Under the pieces are notes generated by a model. That model worked only from the letters and a program-made list of their open reading frames with translations, did no database searches and was not told where the DNA came from. A program made the position numbers and the translations under genes. Of a stretch of DNA of 47,524 bases, positions 18,603 through 31,197 are shown in pieces (the first letter of the stretch is position 1; every line of letters starts with the position of its first letter). This DNA comes from Ramlibacter sp. (GTDB lineage Bacteria > Pseudomonadota > Gammaproteobacteria > Burkholderiales > Burkholderiaceae_C). The stretch covers positions 1 to 47,524 of the forward strand of contig JAQZBU010000018.1 in NCBI GenBank assembly GCA_029237735.1, written 5' to 3'.

Positions 18603-19471
18603 ACCTGACGCACACCCGGGCGGTGTTCCTGATGGTGGCGGTGACCCTGATGTGGTCGATCGCCGGGGTGGTTACGCGCCACCTGGAGCATGCGCGCAGC
18701 TTCGAGATCACCTTCTGGCGCAGCTTCTTCACGGTGGCGTCGCTGATGGTGATCCTGCCGTTCTTCCAGGGCCGCGAGGTCTTCGCGCGCATCCGAAACG
18801 GCAACGCGGCGCTCTGGATTTCCGGCGTGTGCTGGAGCGTGATGTTCACGGCGTTCATGATCGCCCTGACGCTCACCAGCGTGGCGAATGTGCTCGTCAC
18901 GATGTCGGTGGGCCCATTCCTCACGGCCTTGTTCGCGCGTATCTTCATCGGCTACCGAATTCCCGTTCGCACCTGGATTGCCATCCTCGTGGCCGGCGCC
19001 GGCATCGCCTACATGTACGCCGCGCAGGTGTCGGGCGGACAGATCGCAGGCACCCTGGTTGCGCTGTGTGTGCCGTTGGCCGGTGCGGTGAACTGGACCG
19101 TGGTGCAGCGCTCGCAGGCCCGTGGCCAGAACGTCGATCTCGTGCCCTCGGTGCTGGTGGGCGCGGTGATTTCCGCGCTCACGACGCTGCCGCTTGCGAT
19201 GCCTTTGCAGGCCTCGGGTCATGACATTGCGTTGCTCGCCCTGCTGGGCCTCGTGCAATTGGCGATTCCCTGCACGCTTTCGGTGGTCTGCGCACGTGTG
19301 CTCAAGGCACCGGAAATCGCCCTGTTGGCGTCGCTGGAAGTGATCTTCGGCATCCTGCTGGCGTGGGTCGGGGCCAACGAGGTGCCGAGCCAGACGGTGC
19401 TCGCGGGCGGTGCACTCGTCATCGGCGCACTGGTTGCCAATGAACTTGTCGGATGGAGAGCGAGGACGTGA
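18599..19471 (+). CDS. DMT (EamA) family transporter
   Basis: A 290-residue integral membrane protein with about ten predicted helices arranged as two EamA repeats, the plan of drug/metabolite exporters such as YdcZ/RhaT relatives. The first repeat begins with TRAVFLMVAVTLMWSIAGVV, and the second ends with a helix at SQTVLAGGALVIGALVANEL. The substrate cannot be inferred. It overlaps typA by four bases and overlaps the start of the next gene by 19 bases, so it is probably translated from the same mRNA. Confidence 0.9.
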   Translation: MNLTHTRAVFLMVAVTLMWSIAGVVTRHLEHARSFEITFWRSFFTVASLMVILPFFQGREVFARIRNGNAALWISGVCWSVMFTAFMIALTLTSVANVLVTMSVGPFLTALFARIFIGYRIPVRTWIAILVAGAGIAYMYAAQVSGGQIAGTLVALCVPLAGAVNWTVVQRSQARGQNVDLVPSVLVGAVISALTTLPLAMPLQASGHDIALLALLGLVQLAIPCTLSVVCARVLKAPEIALLASLEVIFGILLAWVGANEVPSQTVLAGGALVIGALVANELVGWRART

Positions 19472-20538
19472 GCGATATCGTCGTGGAACTCAACTCGGGC
19501 GTGGGCTTGGTCACATTGAACCGTCCGAAAGCACTGAACGCGCTGACGCTGGACATGATCCGCGAGCTGACGACTGTCCTGCTCGCGTGGCGCGGCGACG
19601 CGTCGGTGAAGGCCGTCGCGATCCGCGGGGAGGGCAGACAGGGACCGTTCGGCGCCTTCTGCGCCGGCGGCGACATCCGCTTCTTCCACCAGGCCGCACT
19701 GGCCGGCGATCCGCGACTGGAGGACTTCTTCACCGAGGAATACAGCCTCGACCACCTCGTCCACGGCTTCGGCAAGCCCCTTATCGCGTTCATGGACGGC
19801 GTCGTGATGGGCGGCGGCATGGGCATCGCCCAGGGCGCGAGCCTGCGAATAGCCACGGAGCGCACGAAGATGGCGATGCCTGAGACGAACATCGGCCTCT
19901 TCCCGGACGTCGGCGGCGGCTTCTTCCTGGGGCGATGCCCGGGGCGCATCGGGGAATACCTGGCCTTGACCGGCCACGTCATCAGCGGCGCCGACGCAGT
20001 TGCGGTGGGGCTGGCGGACGTCGTCGTCGATTCCGCGCAGTTGGCGCCCTTATGGGCGGAAGTGGCGGGGGGAGGCGTCCCCATGCTCAGCCGCTTGCAG
20101 CCCGTGGAAGCAGCCTCAACCAACACGCTCGTGAGCCACCGGGCCGCGATTGATCGATGTTTCGCGTTGCCGACCGTCATGGACATCATGGCGGCGCTCG
20201 AGGCCGATGCTTCCCCATGGGCCGCCGAAACGGCTGCCGTCCTGCGCAAGCGTTCGCCGCTTATGCTCCACGTCGTGCTGGAACAGGTCCGTCGCGGGCG
20301 GGAATCGAGCTTGGCTGACGACCTGCGCATGGAGCGGAACCTGGTTCGCAACTGCTTCCACCTGCGGCCGGGCGCGGCCAGCGAGACGGTGGAAGGCATC
20401 CGTGCCCTCGCGGTCGACAAGGACCACCGCCCGCGCTGGAACCCGGCGCGCATCGAGGACGTGACACCCGACATGGTGGCCGCCTTCTTCGAGCCCCCCT
20501 GGCCACCGCACGCGCACCCGCTGCGCCACCTGGGCTAG
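19453..20538 (+). CDS. 3-hydroxyisobutyryl-CoA hydrolase (enoyl-CoA hydratase/isomerase family)
   Basis: A 361-residue crotonase-fold enzyme. Its length and signature [17 protein letters not shown] (from residue 143) are typical of 3-hydroxyisobutyryl-CoA hydrolase, which removes CoA in valine degradation, rather than of simple enoyl-CoA hydratases of about 260 residues. The oxyanion-hole segments FCAGGDIR (69-76) and MGGGMGI (119-125) are intact. Candidate catalytic residues are E144 and D152. A C-terminal [12 protein letters not shown] motif is also family-typical. Its stop overlaps the convergent smpB stop (CTAG). Confidence 0.88.
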   Translation: MESEDVSDIVVELNSGVGLVTLNRPKALNALTLDMIRELTTVLLAWRGDASVKAVAIRGEGRQGPFGAFCAGGDIRFFHQAALAGDPRLEDFFTEEYSLDHLVHGFGKPLIAFMDGVVMGGGMGIAQGASLRIATERTKMAMPETNIGLFPDVGGGFFLGRCPGRIGEYLALTGHVISGADAVAVGLADVVVDSAQLAPLWAEVAGGGVPMLSRLQPVEAASTNTLVSHRAAIDRCFALPTVMDIMAALEADASPWAAETAAVLRKRSPLMLHVVLEQVRRGRESSLADDLRMERNLVRNCFHLRPGAASETVEGIRALAVDKDHRPRWNPARIEDVTPDMVAAFFEPPWPPHAHPLRHLG

Positions 20539-21008
20539 CGGCTGCGGCTTTTCATGGCGCGCTCGACCTCACGCTTGCCTTCACGGTCCTTGATGGTGTC
20601 GCGCTTGTCGTGCTCGGCCTTGCCCTTGGCCAACGCGATCTCGCATTTGACCTTGCCGTCCTTCCAGTGCAGGTTGAGCGGCACCAGCGTGTAACCCTTT
20701 TGCTCGACCTTGCCCACCAGCCGGCGGATCTCGTCCTTGTGGAGCAGGAGCTTCTTGGTGCGCACGGCATCGGGGCTGACGTGCGTGGAGGCAGTCCGCA
20801 GCGGGTTGATCTGGCAGCCGATGACGAAAAGCTCGCCGTTCTTGACAACGACATAGCCATCGGTGAGCTGCACTTTGCCCTCGCGCAGGGCCTTGACTTC
20901 CCAGCCCTGCAGGACCATGCCAGCCTCGAACTTTTCCTCGAAGAAATAGTTGTACGCAGCCTTCTTGTTGTCGGCGATGCGGCTAGCGGTTTCGGGTTTC
21001 TTGGCCAT
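20535..21008 (-). CDS. smpB: SsrA-binding protein SmpB
   Basis: SmpB binds tmRNA and mimics the anticodon stem during trans-translation on stalled ribosomes. The 157-residue product has the full SmpB core: [39 protein letters not shown], and a C-terminal basic tail ([18 protein letters not shown]) that becomes helical in the ribosome. No ssrA gene was recognised in the window. It is convergent with the hydrolase gene and divergent from ratA. Confidence 0.98.
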   Translation of the reverse strand: MAKKPETASRIADNKKAAYNYFFEEKFEAGMVLQGWEVKALREGKVQLTDGYVVVKNGELFVIGCQINPLRTASTHVSPDAVRTKKLLLHKDEIRRLVGKVEQKGYTLVPLNLHWKDGKVKCEIALAKGKAEHDKRDTIKDREGKREVERAMKSRSR

Positions 21009-21025
21009 TGCCTTACAAATTATTA

Positions 21026-21098
21026 GCCCCCACGGCTCGATACTCGAGCCTGCCCCCTAGGGGCTTTGCACAGCTTGGGGCGGCCCGGCGCTATGCAA
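21026..21098 (+). repeat. Three-hairpin GC-rich intergenic element, copy 2
   Basis: It starts with a short C run, then GGCTCGA-TAC-TCGAGCC (21034-21050), then CCCCTAGGGG (21054-21063), then an imperfect hairpin closed by TTGCA/TGCAA (21066-21070 with 21094-21098) with AGC/GCT and a GGG-CGG-CCC tip inside. The architecture equals copy 1 at 7139-7214, but the stems have different sequences that still pair. It lies in the smpB-ratA divergent gap, upstream of ratA. Confidence 0.6.
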
Positions 21099-21145
21099 GG
21101 ATGCTCCCGGGCTAACTACAATGCCCGCGCGGCCTCGCATTCTCT

Positions 21146-21586
21146 ATGAAAACCGTCCACAAATCCGTCCTCATCTGGTACAGCGCCGAGGAAATGTTCG
21201 CCTTGGTCACGGATGTGGCCCGGTATCCGGAGTTCCTGCCCTGGTGCGACAGGGCTTCCGTCGTCGAACACGGCGACACCGAGATGAAGGCAGAGATCGG
21301 CATTGCTTTCAGCGGCATTCACCAGACCTTCACCACGCTCAACGAGCATGTCCCGGGGCGCGAGGTGAGGATGAAGCTGCTGAACGGCCCTTTTTCCAAC
21401 CTCGACGGCCAGTGGAGATTCATCCCCCTGGGCAACGAGCATCAGCGGGCCTGCAAGGTGGAACTGGAACTCCACTACGGCTTCAGCAATGCCACCCTGG
21501 CCAAGCTCGTCGGCCCGGTGTTCGACAAGATCGCCGGCACCATGGTGGATGCGTTCGTCAAGCGTGCCGAGGAGATGTATGGCTGA
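21146..21586 (+). CDS. ratA: RatA/Coq10-type START domain protein
   Basis: A 146-residue polyketide cyclase/START-domain protein. In E. coli, RatA (YfjG) was described as a toxin blocking 70S assembly, while its relatives bind ubiquinone (Coq10); both readings are possible. Family blocks are HKSVLIWYSAEEMFALVTDV, YPEFLPWC and the C-terminal GPVFDKIAGTMVDAFVKRAEE. It overlaps the rnfH start, matching the E. coli ratA-ratB order, and faces away from smpB as in E. coli. A TACAAT hexamer at 21117-21122 may be its -10 element. Confidence 0.94.
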   Translation: MKTVHKSVLIWYSAEEMFALVTDVARYPEFLPWCDRASVVEHGDTEMKAEIGIAFSGIHQTFTTLNEHVPGREVRMKLLNGPFSNLDGQWRFIPLGNEHQRACKVELELHYGFSNATLAKLVGPVFDKIAGTMVDAFVKRAEEMYG

Positions 21587-21944
21587 GAGCGGGGCCGAGC
21601 CGCCGGCGGCTGCCATCGCAGTGACGGTGATGTATTCGCCGAAGCCGCGAACGGTTCACGAGTGGCCCGTGCGCCTGCCTGCCGGCGCCAGCGTGCTGCA
21701 GGCACTCGAAGCCAGTGGCTTGCGCGCCGCTTATCCCGACGTCGACTTGCGCAGTGCGGTGGTCGGGGTGTGGGGGCGAAAAGCGCGCCTCGAGCAAACC
21801 TTGCGGGAGCACGACCGCATCGAAATCTACCGCCCGCTCCAGGTGGACCCGAAGCTCGCACGGAGGGAGCGCTTCCGCAAACAAGGGTCGCGCGCGGCGG
21901 GCCTGTTCGCTCGCAAGAGGAATGGCTCCAAGCCCGGTTATTAA
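21579..21944 (+). CDS. rnfH: RnfH family protein (RatB-like)
   Basis: A 121-residue ubiquitin-like beta-grasp protein of the RnfH/RatB family. The core is VTVMYSPKPRTVHEWPVRLP, then VGVWGRKARLEQTLREHDRI and EIYRPLQVDPKLARRERFRK, the last being the family hallmark. The C-terminus is basic. It overlaps ratA by eight bases. The function is not well defined; it is a conserved companion of ratA. Its TAA stop overlaps the stop of the convergent DUF4124 gene. Confidence 0.93.
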   Translation: MAESGAEPPAAAIAVTVMYSPKPRTVHEWPVRLPAGASVLQALEASGLRAAYPDVDLRSAVVGVWGRKARLEQTLREHDRIEIYRPLQVDPKLARRERFRKQGSRAAGLFARKRNGSKPGY

Positions 21945-21953
21945 GCGGGCTTG
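21929..21953. terminator. Hairpin across the overlapping stops of rnfH and the DUF4124 gene
   Basis: CAAGCCCG (21929-21936) pairs with CGGGCTTG (21946-21953) around a 9-base loop that contains both stop codons. There is no long T run on either side, so it would be a weak bidirectional terminator or a 3' stabiliser for both convergent mRNAs. Confidence 0.4.
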
Positions 21954-22450
21954 CAGTCGCTGGCGATGATCTTTTCCAGGCGCTTGGTTTCTGCGGCACG
22001 CTGCGCGTCGTCGAGGATCTCACGCTCGCCCTTGGCGTTGGTCGTGCTGATTCGGACGCCGGAATCGAAACTCGCCTTGGATCGCTTGGCCCGCTCGCAG
22101 TTGTCGGCACGCGCCTTTGCGTAGTCTTCTTCCTGGGCCTTCTTCTTTTCCGCCTCGGCGGCGTCAGCGAGCTTCTTCTTGTCCTGCAGTTCCTTGTCCT
22201 TGCCGCTGACTTTGGGCAGGGAGGGCGCGGGCTTGGCGGCTTCGGTTGGAGCCGCGGCCGCCAGTGGTTCGACCGGACGGCCCTTGCCGCCCGAAGGCTG
22301 CTTGACGATGTTCTTTGCGGGGATGTCGGCCGGCGGCGACTGGTCGCTGAAGACCTTGCGGCCGTCCTTGTCGATCCATTGCCATTGGGCGAAGCACAGT
22401 GCCGGAAGGGCGCACGCCAGGCCGATCAAAGTAGCGCGAAGGTGATTCAT
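21941..22450 (-). CDS. DUF4124 domain-containing secreted protein
   Basis: A 169-residue protein with a cleavable signal peptide (MNHLRATLIGLACALPALCFA) followed directly by a DUF4124 domain, recognised by QWQWIDKDGRKVFSDQSPP. A Lys/Ala/Glu-rich helical stretch (about residues 80-115) contains one Cys in ADNCERAKR, and a second Cys lies near the C-terminus (ASDCKPA). DUF4124 proteins are common periplasmic proteins of betaproteobacteria with unknown role. The longer upstream open frame runs antisense to guaB and is rejected. The gene is divergent from guaB. Confidence 0.88.
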   Translation of the reverse strand: MNHLRATLIGLACALPALCFAQWQWIDKDGRKVFSDQSPPADIPAKNIVKQPSGGKGRPVEPLAAAAPTEAAKPAPSLPKVSGKDKELQDKKKLADAAEAEKKKAQEEDYAKARADNCERAKRSKASFDSGVRISTTNAKGEREILDDAQRAAETKRLEKIIASDCKPA

Positions 22451-22463
22451 TTCGCCAGTGTAG

Positions 22464-24029
<1,566 letters not shown>

Positions 24030-24031
24030 TT

Positions 24032-24093
24032 TGGCCAGAATTGCAAGAGTTGGCCTGGGCGCTTAAAATAGGCTAACTTTTTTATTCTGGCCA
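24032..24093 (+). promoter_or_regulatory. Promoter and flanking inverted repeat of the antitoxin-toxin pair
   Basis: TTGCAA (24041-24046) and TAAAAT (24064-24069) are separated by 17 bases and make a good sigma-70 promoter. A perfect 10-base inverted repeat flanks it: TGGCCAGAAT at 24032-24041 touches the -35 and ATTCTGGCCA at 24084-24093 ends four bases before the antitoxin ATG. This is the arrangement expected if the antitoxin represses its own promoter. Confidence 0.68.
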
Positions 24094-24097
24094 GATT

Positions 24098-24367
24098 ATG
24101 CAAACCGTCCCCGTTCACCAAGCCAAAGACCGCTTCTCGGCTCTGCTGCAAGCTGTCGAGGACGGCGAGGAAATCATCATCACCCGCCATGGCAAGAAGA
24201 TTGCCCGCATCGTGCGCGAGAGCGATACCGATCCTGCGGAGGCCGAACGCGATCGCATCAAGCAGGAGGCCGTTGCCCGGCTGAAGGCCTTCCAGGACAA
24301 GGTCACGCCGGCGGTCGAAGGGTATTCCGACTGGAAGAGCCTGCGCGACGCGGGGCGCAAGTATTGA
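24098..24367 (+). CDS. Type II antitoxin, Phd/YefM family
   Basis: An 89-residue antitoxin. The N-terminal Phd/YefM DNA-binding fold is clear in VPVHQAKDRFSALLQAVEDG and EEIIITRHGKKIARIV; the C-terminal half is charged and helical, ending in [11 protein letters not shown], and should wrap the toxin. No clear Shine-Dalgarno precedes the ATG because the right arm of the operator occupies that position. The toxin start overlaps its stop, the usual order for such modules. Confidence 0.92.
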   Translation: MQTVPVHQAKDRFSALLQAVEDGEEIIITRHGKKIARIVRESDTDPAEAERDRIKQEAVARLKAFQDKVTPAVEGYSDWKSLRDAGRKY

Positions 24368-24786
24368 AGCCCGTCGTCATCGACCCTTCAGCCAGTGCCG
24401 CGTGGGTCATGCCCGATGAAGCGAGCGACGCCGCGCGCGACTTGTACGCCCTGGCATGCGCCGAAGAAGGCATTTTCCATGCGCCGCAACTGTGGCAATG
24501 GGAGATGGGCAACCTGCTGATGATGGGCCACGTTCGCAAGCGAATCCCCGCGGAACTGGTCGAACAGGGCCTGGAGATCCTGGCGGCCGCACGTGTCAGC
24601 CTTGACGCAGCGCCGAATGCCCACCGCCAGTCGCAGGTCGCGCGCCTTGCCCTCACGCATGGCCTCACCTTCTACGATGCGGCCTATCTCGAACTCGTGC
24701 TGCGCCTCAACGGACAGCTGGCCTCCGCCGACCGGGCGCTGCTCGCTGCCGCCAAGGCCTGCGGCATCGTGTGTATGACTTTCTAG
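24364..24786 (+). CDS. vapC: Type II toxin, PIN-domain ribonuclease (VapC family)
   Basis: A 140-residue PIN-domain protein, expected to be a Mg-dependent endoribonuclease. The four conserved acidic residues are present: D7 (VVIDPSAS), E47 (WEMGN), D105 ([10 protein letters not shown]) and D123 (ADRALLAAA). The start codon is TTG overlapping the antitoxin TGA stop, so it should be made at a lower level than the antitoxin through coupled translation. The locus is inserted between guaB and guaA. No sign of degradation is seen. Confidence 0.91.
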   Translation: MKPVVIDPSASAAWVMPDEASDAARDLYALACAEEGIFHAPQLWQWEMGNLLMMGHVRKRIPAELVEQGLEILAAARVSLDAAPNAHRQSQVARLALTHGLTFYDAAYLELVLRLNGQLASADRALLAAAKACGIVCMTF

Positions 24787-24808
24787 GGGCTCGAGCCCGC
24801 TTTCCACC

Positions 24809-26428
24809 ATGCAACACCAGAAAATCCTCATCCTCGACTTCGGCTCCCAGGTCACCCAGCTGATCGCGCGACGCGTGCGTGAAGCCCACGTCTTCTGCGA
24901 AGTCCATCCTTGCGACGTGACGGACGAGTGGGTGCGCGACTACGCGGCGGACGGCACCCTCAAAGGCGTCATCCTCTCAGGCAGCCACGCCAGCGTGTAC
25001 GAAGAGACGACCGACAAGGCTCCGCAAGCGGTGTTCGAGCTGGGTGTTCCGGTGCTGGGCATCTGCTATGGCATGCAGGCCATGGCCCACCAGCTCGGTG
25101 GCAAGGTGGAGGGCGGGCACAAGCGCGAATTCGGCTTTGCCAGCGTGCGCGCCCGCGGTCATACCGAGCTGTTCAGGGACATCGCGGACTTCACCACGCC
25201 TGAGGGCCACGGCATGCTCAACGTGTGGATGAGCCATGGCGACAAAGTAACGGAGCTGCCGCCCGGCTTCAAGCTGATGGCCAGCACGGAAAGCTGCCCC
25301 ATCGCCGGCATGGCCGACGAGGCGCGCAAGTTCTACGCCGTGCAGTTCCATCCGGAAGTCACGCACACCCAGCAGGGCCGAGCCATCCTGGAGCGCTTCG
25401 TGCTGGGCATCTGCGGCGCGCGTCCGGACTGGGTCATGCGCGATCACGTGGCCGAAGCCGTCGAGTTGATCCGCAAGCAGGTCGGCGATGAAGAGGTCAT
25501 CCTCGGCCTGTCCGGCGGCGTAGATTCGTCGGTGGCCGCCGCGTTGATCCACCGCGCGATCGGCGACCAGCTCACCTGCGTCTTCGTCGACCATGGCCTG
25601 CTGCGCCTGAACGAGGGCGACATGGTCATGGACATGTTCGTGGGCGAGCTGCACGCCAAGGTCATTCGCGTCGATGCGAGTGACCTGTTCCTGGGCAAGC
25701 TTGCCGGCGTGAGCGACCCGGAGGCCAAACGCAAGATCATCGGGGGCCTGTTCGTCGACGTGTTCAAGTCCGAGGCCGCCAAACTGAAGGCAGGCGACGG
25801 CGGCCACAAAGGCGCGACGTTCCTGGCGCAGGGCACCATCTACCCGGACGTCATCGAGTCCGGCGGCGCCAAGAACAAGAAGGCCATGACGATCAAGAGC
25901 CACCACAACGTCGGGGGCCTGCCCGAACAGCTGGGGCTCAAACTGCTGGAACCTTTGCGTGACCTGTTCAAGGACGAAGTGCGCGAGCTGGGCGTTGCAC
26001 TGGGCCTGCCGCCCGAGATGGTGTACCGCCATCCGTTCCCCGGCCCCGGCCTGGGCGTGCGCATCCTGGGCGAGGTGAAGAAAGAGTACGCCGACTTGCT
26101 GCGCAGGGCCGATGCAATCTTCATCGAGGAGCTGCGCAACTTCAAGGACGATGCCACGGGCAAGAGCTGGTACGACCTGACCAGCCAGGCTTTCACGGTG
26201 TTCCTGCCGGTCAAAAGCGTGGGCGTGATGGGCGATGGCCGCACGTACGACTATGTGGTGGCGCTGCGGGCCGTGCAGACCAGCGATTTCATGACCGCCG
26301 ACTGGGCGGAGCTGCCCTACGCGTTGCTCAAGAAAGTCTCGAGCCGCATCATCAACGAGGTGCGCGGCATCAACCGAGTGACCTACGACGTGAGCAGCAA
26401 ACCGCCGGCCACGATCGAGTGGGAGTGA
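24809..26428 (+). CDS. guaA: GMP synthase (glutamine-hydrolysing)
   Basis: GuaA converts XMP to GMP using ATP and ammonia from glutamine. The 539-residue product has an N-terminal class I glutamine amidotransferase domain with nucleophile C86 (GICYGMQ) and the VQFHPEVTH catalytic histidine/glutamate, an ATP pyrophosphatase domain with P-loop SGGVDSS at 235-241, and the C-terminal dimerisation domain with [14 protein letters not shown]. No Shine-Dalgarno is visible before the ATG. A 12-base palindrome (24787-24798) lies between the vapC stop and this gene. Confidence 0.98.
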   Translation: MQHQKILILDFGSQVTQLIARRVREAHVFCEVHPCDVTDEWVRDYAADGTLKGVILSGSHASVYEETTDKAPQAVFELGVPVLGICYGMQAMAHQLGGKVEGGHKREFGFASVRARGHTELFRDIADFTTPEGHGMLNVWMSHGDKVTELPPGFKLMASTESCPIAGMADEARKFYAVQFHPEVTHTQQGRAILERFVLGICGARPDWVMRDHVAEAVELIRKQVGDEEVILGLSGGVDSSVAAALIHRAIGDQLTCVFVDHGLLRLNEGDMVMDMFVGELHAKVIRVDASDLFLGKLAGVSDPEAKRKIIGGLFVDVFKSEAAKLKAGDGGHKGATFLAQGTIYPDVIESGGAKNKKAMTIKSHHNVGGLPEQLGLKLLEPLRDLFKDEVRELGVALGLPPEMVYRHPFPGPGLGVRILGEVKKEYADLLRRADAIFIEELRNFKDDATGKSWYDLTSQAFTVFLPVKSVGVMGDGRTYDYVVALRAVQTSDFMTADWAELPYALLKKVSSRIINEVRGINRVTYDVSSKPPATIEWE

Positions 26429-26466
26429 ATTGAGCGGAGGAGGGCAGTCGGGGCACAATCTGCCGC

Positions 26467-27107
26467 ATGTACCAGCCTCCCCATTTCAAGTCCGATGACC
26501 GCGCCGTCGCTGCGCGACTGATGCGCGAGAACCCGTTCGCCAGCCTCATCTCGGTTGACGATGCGGGCCTGCCTTTCGTCACGCACCTGCCCTTGCACCT
26601 GGAGGACCGTGATGGCGAATTCGTTCTCCTGGGCCATTGCGCCAAGCCCAACCCCCATTGGCGCTTCCTGCGGCAGCGGCCGACAGCCGTGGTCACATTC
26701 CTCGGCCCGCACGCGTTCCAGTCCCCGAAGATCTATCCGGACCTCGCACGGGTGCCTAGCTGGAATTACCTTGCTGTGCATTGCACGGTGGCGGCAACGC
26801 TGGTAGAAGATCCCGCGGCCAAGGACAGTCTCCTCAAGAAATTGATCGGGGATCACGAGCCTCCCTACGCGGAGCAATGGCGCGGCCTGGGCGAGGAATT
26901 CGCGCACAAGATGCTGGCGGGCATCGTCGGCTTCGAGCTGAAAGTGGTGGACCTGCAATGCAAGCTGAAGCTGAACCAGCACCGGCCAGAATCGCATGCC
27001 GCTCTGCGGGCCGGGTACGCCAAAGGCAATGACGACGAGCGCGAGCTGGCGCGGTGGATGGACACACTGGGCATGCTCGAGCCACACGGCAAAACGGGAG
27101 GGCGCAC

Positions 27108-27111
<4 letters not shown>
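26467..27111 (+). CDS. FMN-binding negative transcriptional regulator family protein (PaiB-like)
   Basis: A 214-residue protein of the PaiB family, starting MYQPPHFKSDDRAVAARLM, with THLPLHLE, the GHCAKPNPHWR block and VPSWNYLAVHCTV, all family hallmarks. Bacillus PaiB affects sporulation and protease genes, but most relatives are split-barrel FMN-binding proteins of unknown role, so a regulatory function is not asserted. It is the first of four genes whose coding regions each overlap the next by four bases. A CACAAT hexamer at 26453-26458 may be a -10 element. Confidence 0.9.
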
Positions 27112-29613
<2,502 letters not shown>

Positions 29614-29625
29614 GCGGCACATGGC

Positions 29626-29970
29626 TCAGTCCACCAGCGGACTGGGACGCGAGTTCAGGCCGTTGGGCAACAGACCCTGGAACATCTGCGTGACGATGGC
29701 CACTTTCTCGCGGGCCGCCACCTCGCCGTGCATCGCGGCCAGCGCCCCCATCAAGTCGCCACGCAAGTACCAGAGCGCCTGGATGTCGTTGGCGTAGCGG
29801 ATGCGCCGGGTGATCTGCGGAAAGTGTTTGGGACCACCTTCGCCCAGCAGCGCCAGCATGGATTCCCGGATATCTTCCGTGCCATTCTCAAGTATGGATT
29901 CAGAAGGCGGCAGGGGGTTGCCCAGCAGGCTGTAGAGACTGCTCTTCAGATTGGGCTTGAGCCATCGCAT
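29626..29970 (-). CDS. Hypothetical protein
   Basis: A 114-residue soluble protein, not recognised. It starts MRWLKPNLKSSLYSLLGNPL and contains a helical HFPQITRRIRYANDIQALWYL segment and a helical region near the C-terminus. Codon use agrees with its neighbours, which supports real coding. The frame opens at a TTG ten codons earlier (30000), but the ATG is preferred; neither has a convincing Shine-Dalgarno. It is convergent with ldcA. Confidence 0.6.
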   Translation of the reverse strand: MRWLKPNLKSSLYSLLGNPLPPSESILENGTEDIRESMLALLGEGGPKHFPQITRRIRYANDIQALWYLRGDLMGALAAMHGEVAAREKVAIVTQMFQGLLPNGLNSRPSPLVD

Positions 29971-30144
29971 GATGTACTTTTTTGTCCGCTGACGAAACAA
30001 ATGGGAGTCGGGATGACAAGTTATGCTCAGCTGAACAAAAGAGCAAGTTCTATCCGTGACAGAGTTAACGAAAAACTACAGCAGAATCAACGAGTTGGTA
30101 ACGAATGGTGAAGTTCTCGGTGCAGTTAGGCTTTTGTCTCGGGG
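29971..30144. other. Gap of about 175 bases with lower GC and no assigned gene
   Basis: This stretch between the hypothetical gene and the DUF72 gene is visibly richer in A and T than its surroundings. It holds a possible 32-codon plus-strand frame (30013-30111) with a GGGAG ahead of ATG, and presumably the minus-strand promoter of the hypothetical gene. No hairpin with a T run was found. Confidence 0.4.
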
Positions 30145-31188
30145 TCACGTCCGGGGGGTCGACCGGGTCACGGCCTTGGCGAGTTCCTGGACAGATAGCG
30201 GTGCACAGCCCTCGGCCTTGTTGTTGATCGTCACAAACGAATGAAAACCGGCTGCCGTGGTCGCGACGATAACTCGCGCCAACACGTCCCGCGTTTCCGG
30301 GTCTGGATCGACCAGCCTGTCGAATGGCTCGTAGAGCCCCTTGGCCTCCTCGTAACCATACGCGCCGTGCTTGCGATGCAGACTCCAGCGACATACCAGC
30401 GGTCCCGGCCAGAGCGAACGCAGCATCGGCAACTGCGCCTCGATCGGCGGCATTTTGGCGTGCAGGCCCACGCAGTAGGTCGCACCGGTGCGTTTGAGCA
30501 TTGCCGCAAATTCCGGCATCAGCAGCTGCGCGTCACGCACTTCAACCGCGACCGTGGCGCCTGCCGGAAGCGGCGGCAGCGCGGCGAGCATGGTTTCCAG
30601 CCTCCCGAGGAAATCCGGCAAGCGAGCTAGCCAAGTCCCAGGCAAGGGGCTCAGTTGAAAAACAAGCGCGCCGATTCGCGGACCCAGGCCTTCAACTGCC
30701 GGCTGCACGAACTCGCCGATAGCGAGCGCGGGGTCAAGGAAAGCCGGATTGGGTTGCATCCCGCGGCCGTCGCCACCGCGGACCATGGCATCGGTCACCA
30801 GGCTTGGCGCCTTGACGACGAAGCGAAAACTCTCCGGGACCTGCGCCGCGTAAGCGGCGTATTGGCTGGCCGAAAGCGGCCGGTAAAACGATCGATCAAG
30901 GCTGACCGTGCGGAATATCGGGTGCTGGGCATACGCCGCCAAGCCTTGCTTGGCCAGCGTGGACTCAGTGTGATCGGTGTCCCAGACCAGGCCTTTCCAG
31001 CCGGGGAAGCTCCATGACGAGGTGCCTAGGTAAAGCAGCCGCGGGATACCCGCCGCTAGTTCGGCAATCGCTGCATCCGTGGTTGCCGGTGCGACTGGAG
31101 CAGCGGGGGGCTTGGCGCGACGCCCAGTCGAGCGAGCAGCTGGCTTGCCGAACAGGTCCGCGGGTTCTGCTGGTTCCTTCTCACTCAT
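30145..31188 (-). CDS. DUF72 (YecE-like) domain protein
   Basis: A 347-residue protein. Residues 1-45 are a low-complexity Pro/Ala/Lys-rich extension; the DUF72 TIM-barrel begins at LYLGTSSWSFPGWKGLVW and includes the SLDRSFYRP and FRFVVKAP blocks and the C-terminal FVTINNKAEGCAPLSVQELA. DUF72 proteins are widespread, with no settled function. A near-perfect AT-rich inverted repeat lies ten bases upstream of the ATG. The gene follows the methyltransferase gene in the same direction, 27 bases apart. Confidence 0.9.
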   Translation of the reverse strand: MSEKEPAEPADLFGKPAARSTGRRAKPPAAPVAPATTDAAIAELAAGIPRLLYLGTSSWSFPGWKGLVWDTDHTESTLAKQGLAAYAQHPIFRTVSLDRSFYRPLSASQYAAYAAQVPESFRFVVKAPSLVTDAMVRGGDGRGMQPNPAFLDPALAIGEFVQPAVEGLGPRIGALVFQLSPLPGTWLARLPDFLGRLETMLAALPPLPAGATVAVEVRDAQLLMPEFAAMLKRTGATYCVGLHAKMPPIEAQLPMLRSLWPGPLVCRWSLHRKHGAYGYEEAKGLYEPFDRLVDPDPETRDVLARVIVATTAAGFHSFVTINNKAEGCAPLSVQELAKAVTRSTPRT

Positions 31189-31197
31189 TTAACATAA

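Noticed and set aside
24977..26458. A 493-codon open frame antisense to guaA
   Set aside because: The guaA frame has all catalytic motifs; the antisense frame has composition typical of shadow frames.
30056..30244. 62-codon plus-strand frame antisense to the DUF72 gene
   Set aside because: It starts with GTG without Shine-Dalgarno, and most of it is shadow of the DUF72 coding sequence.
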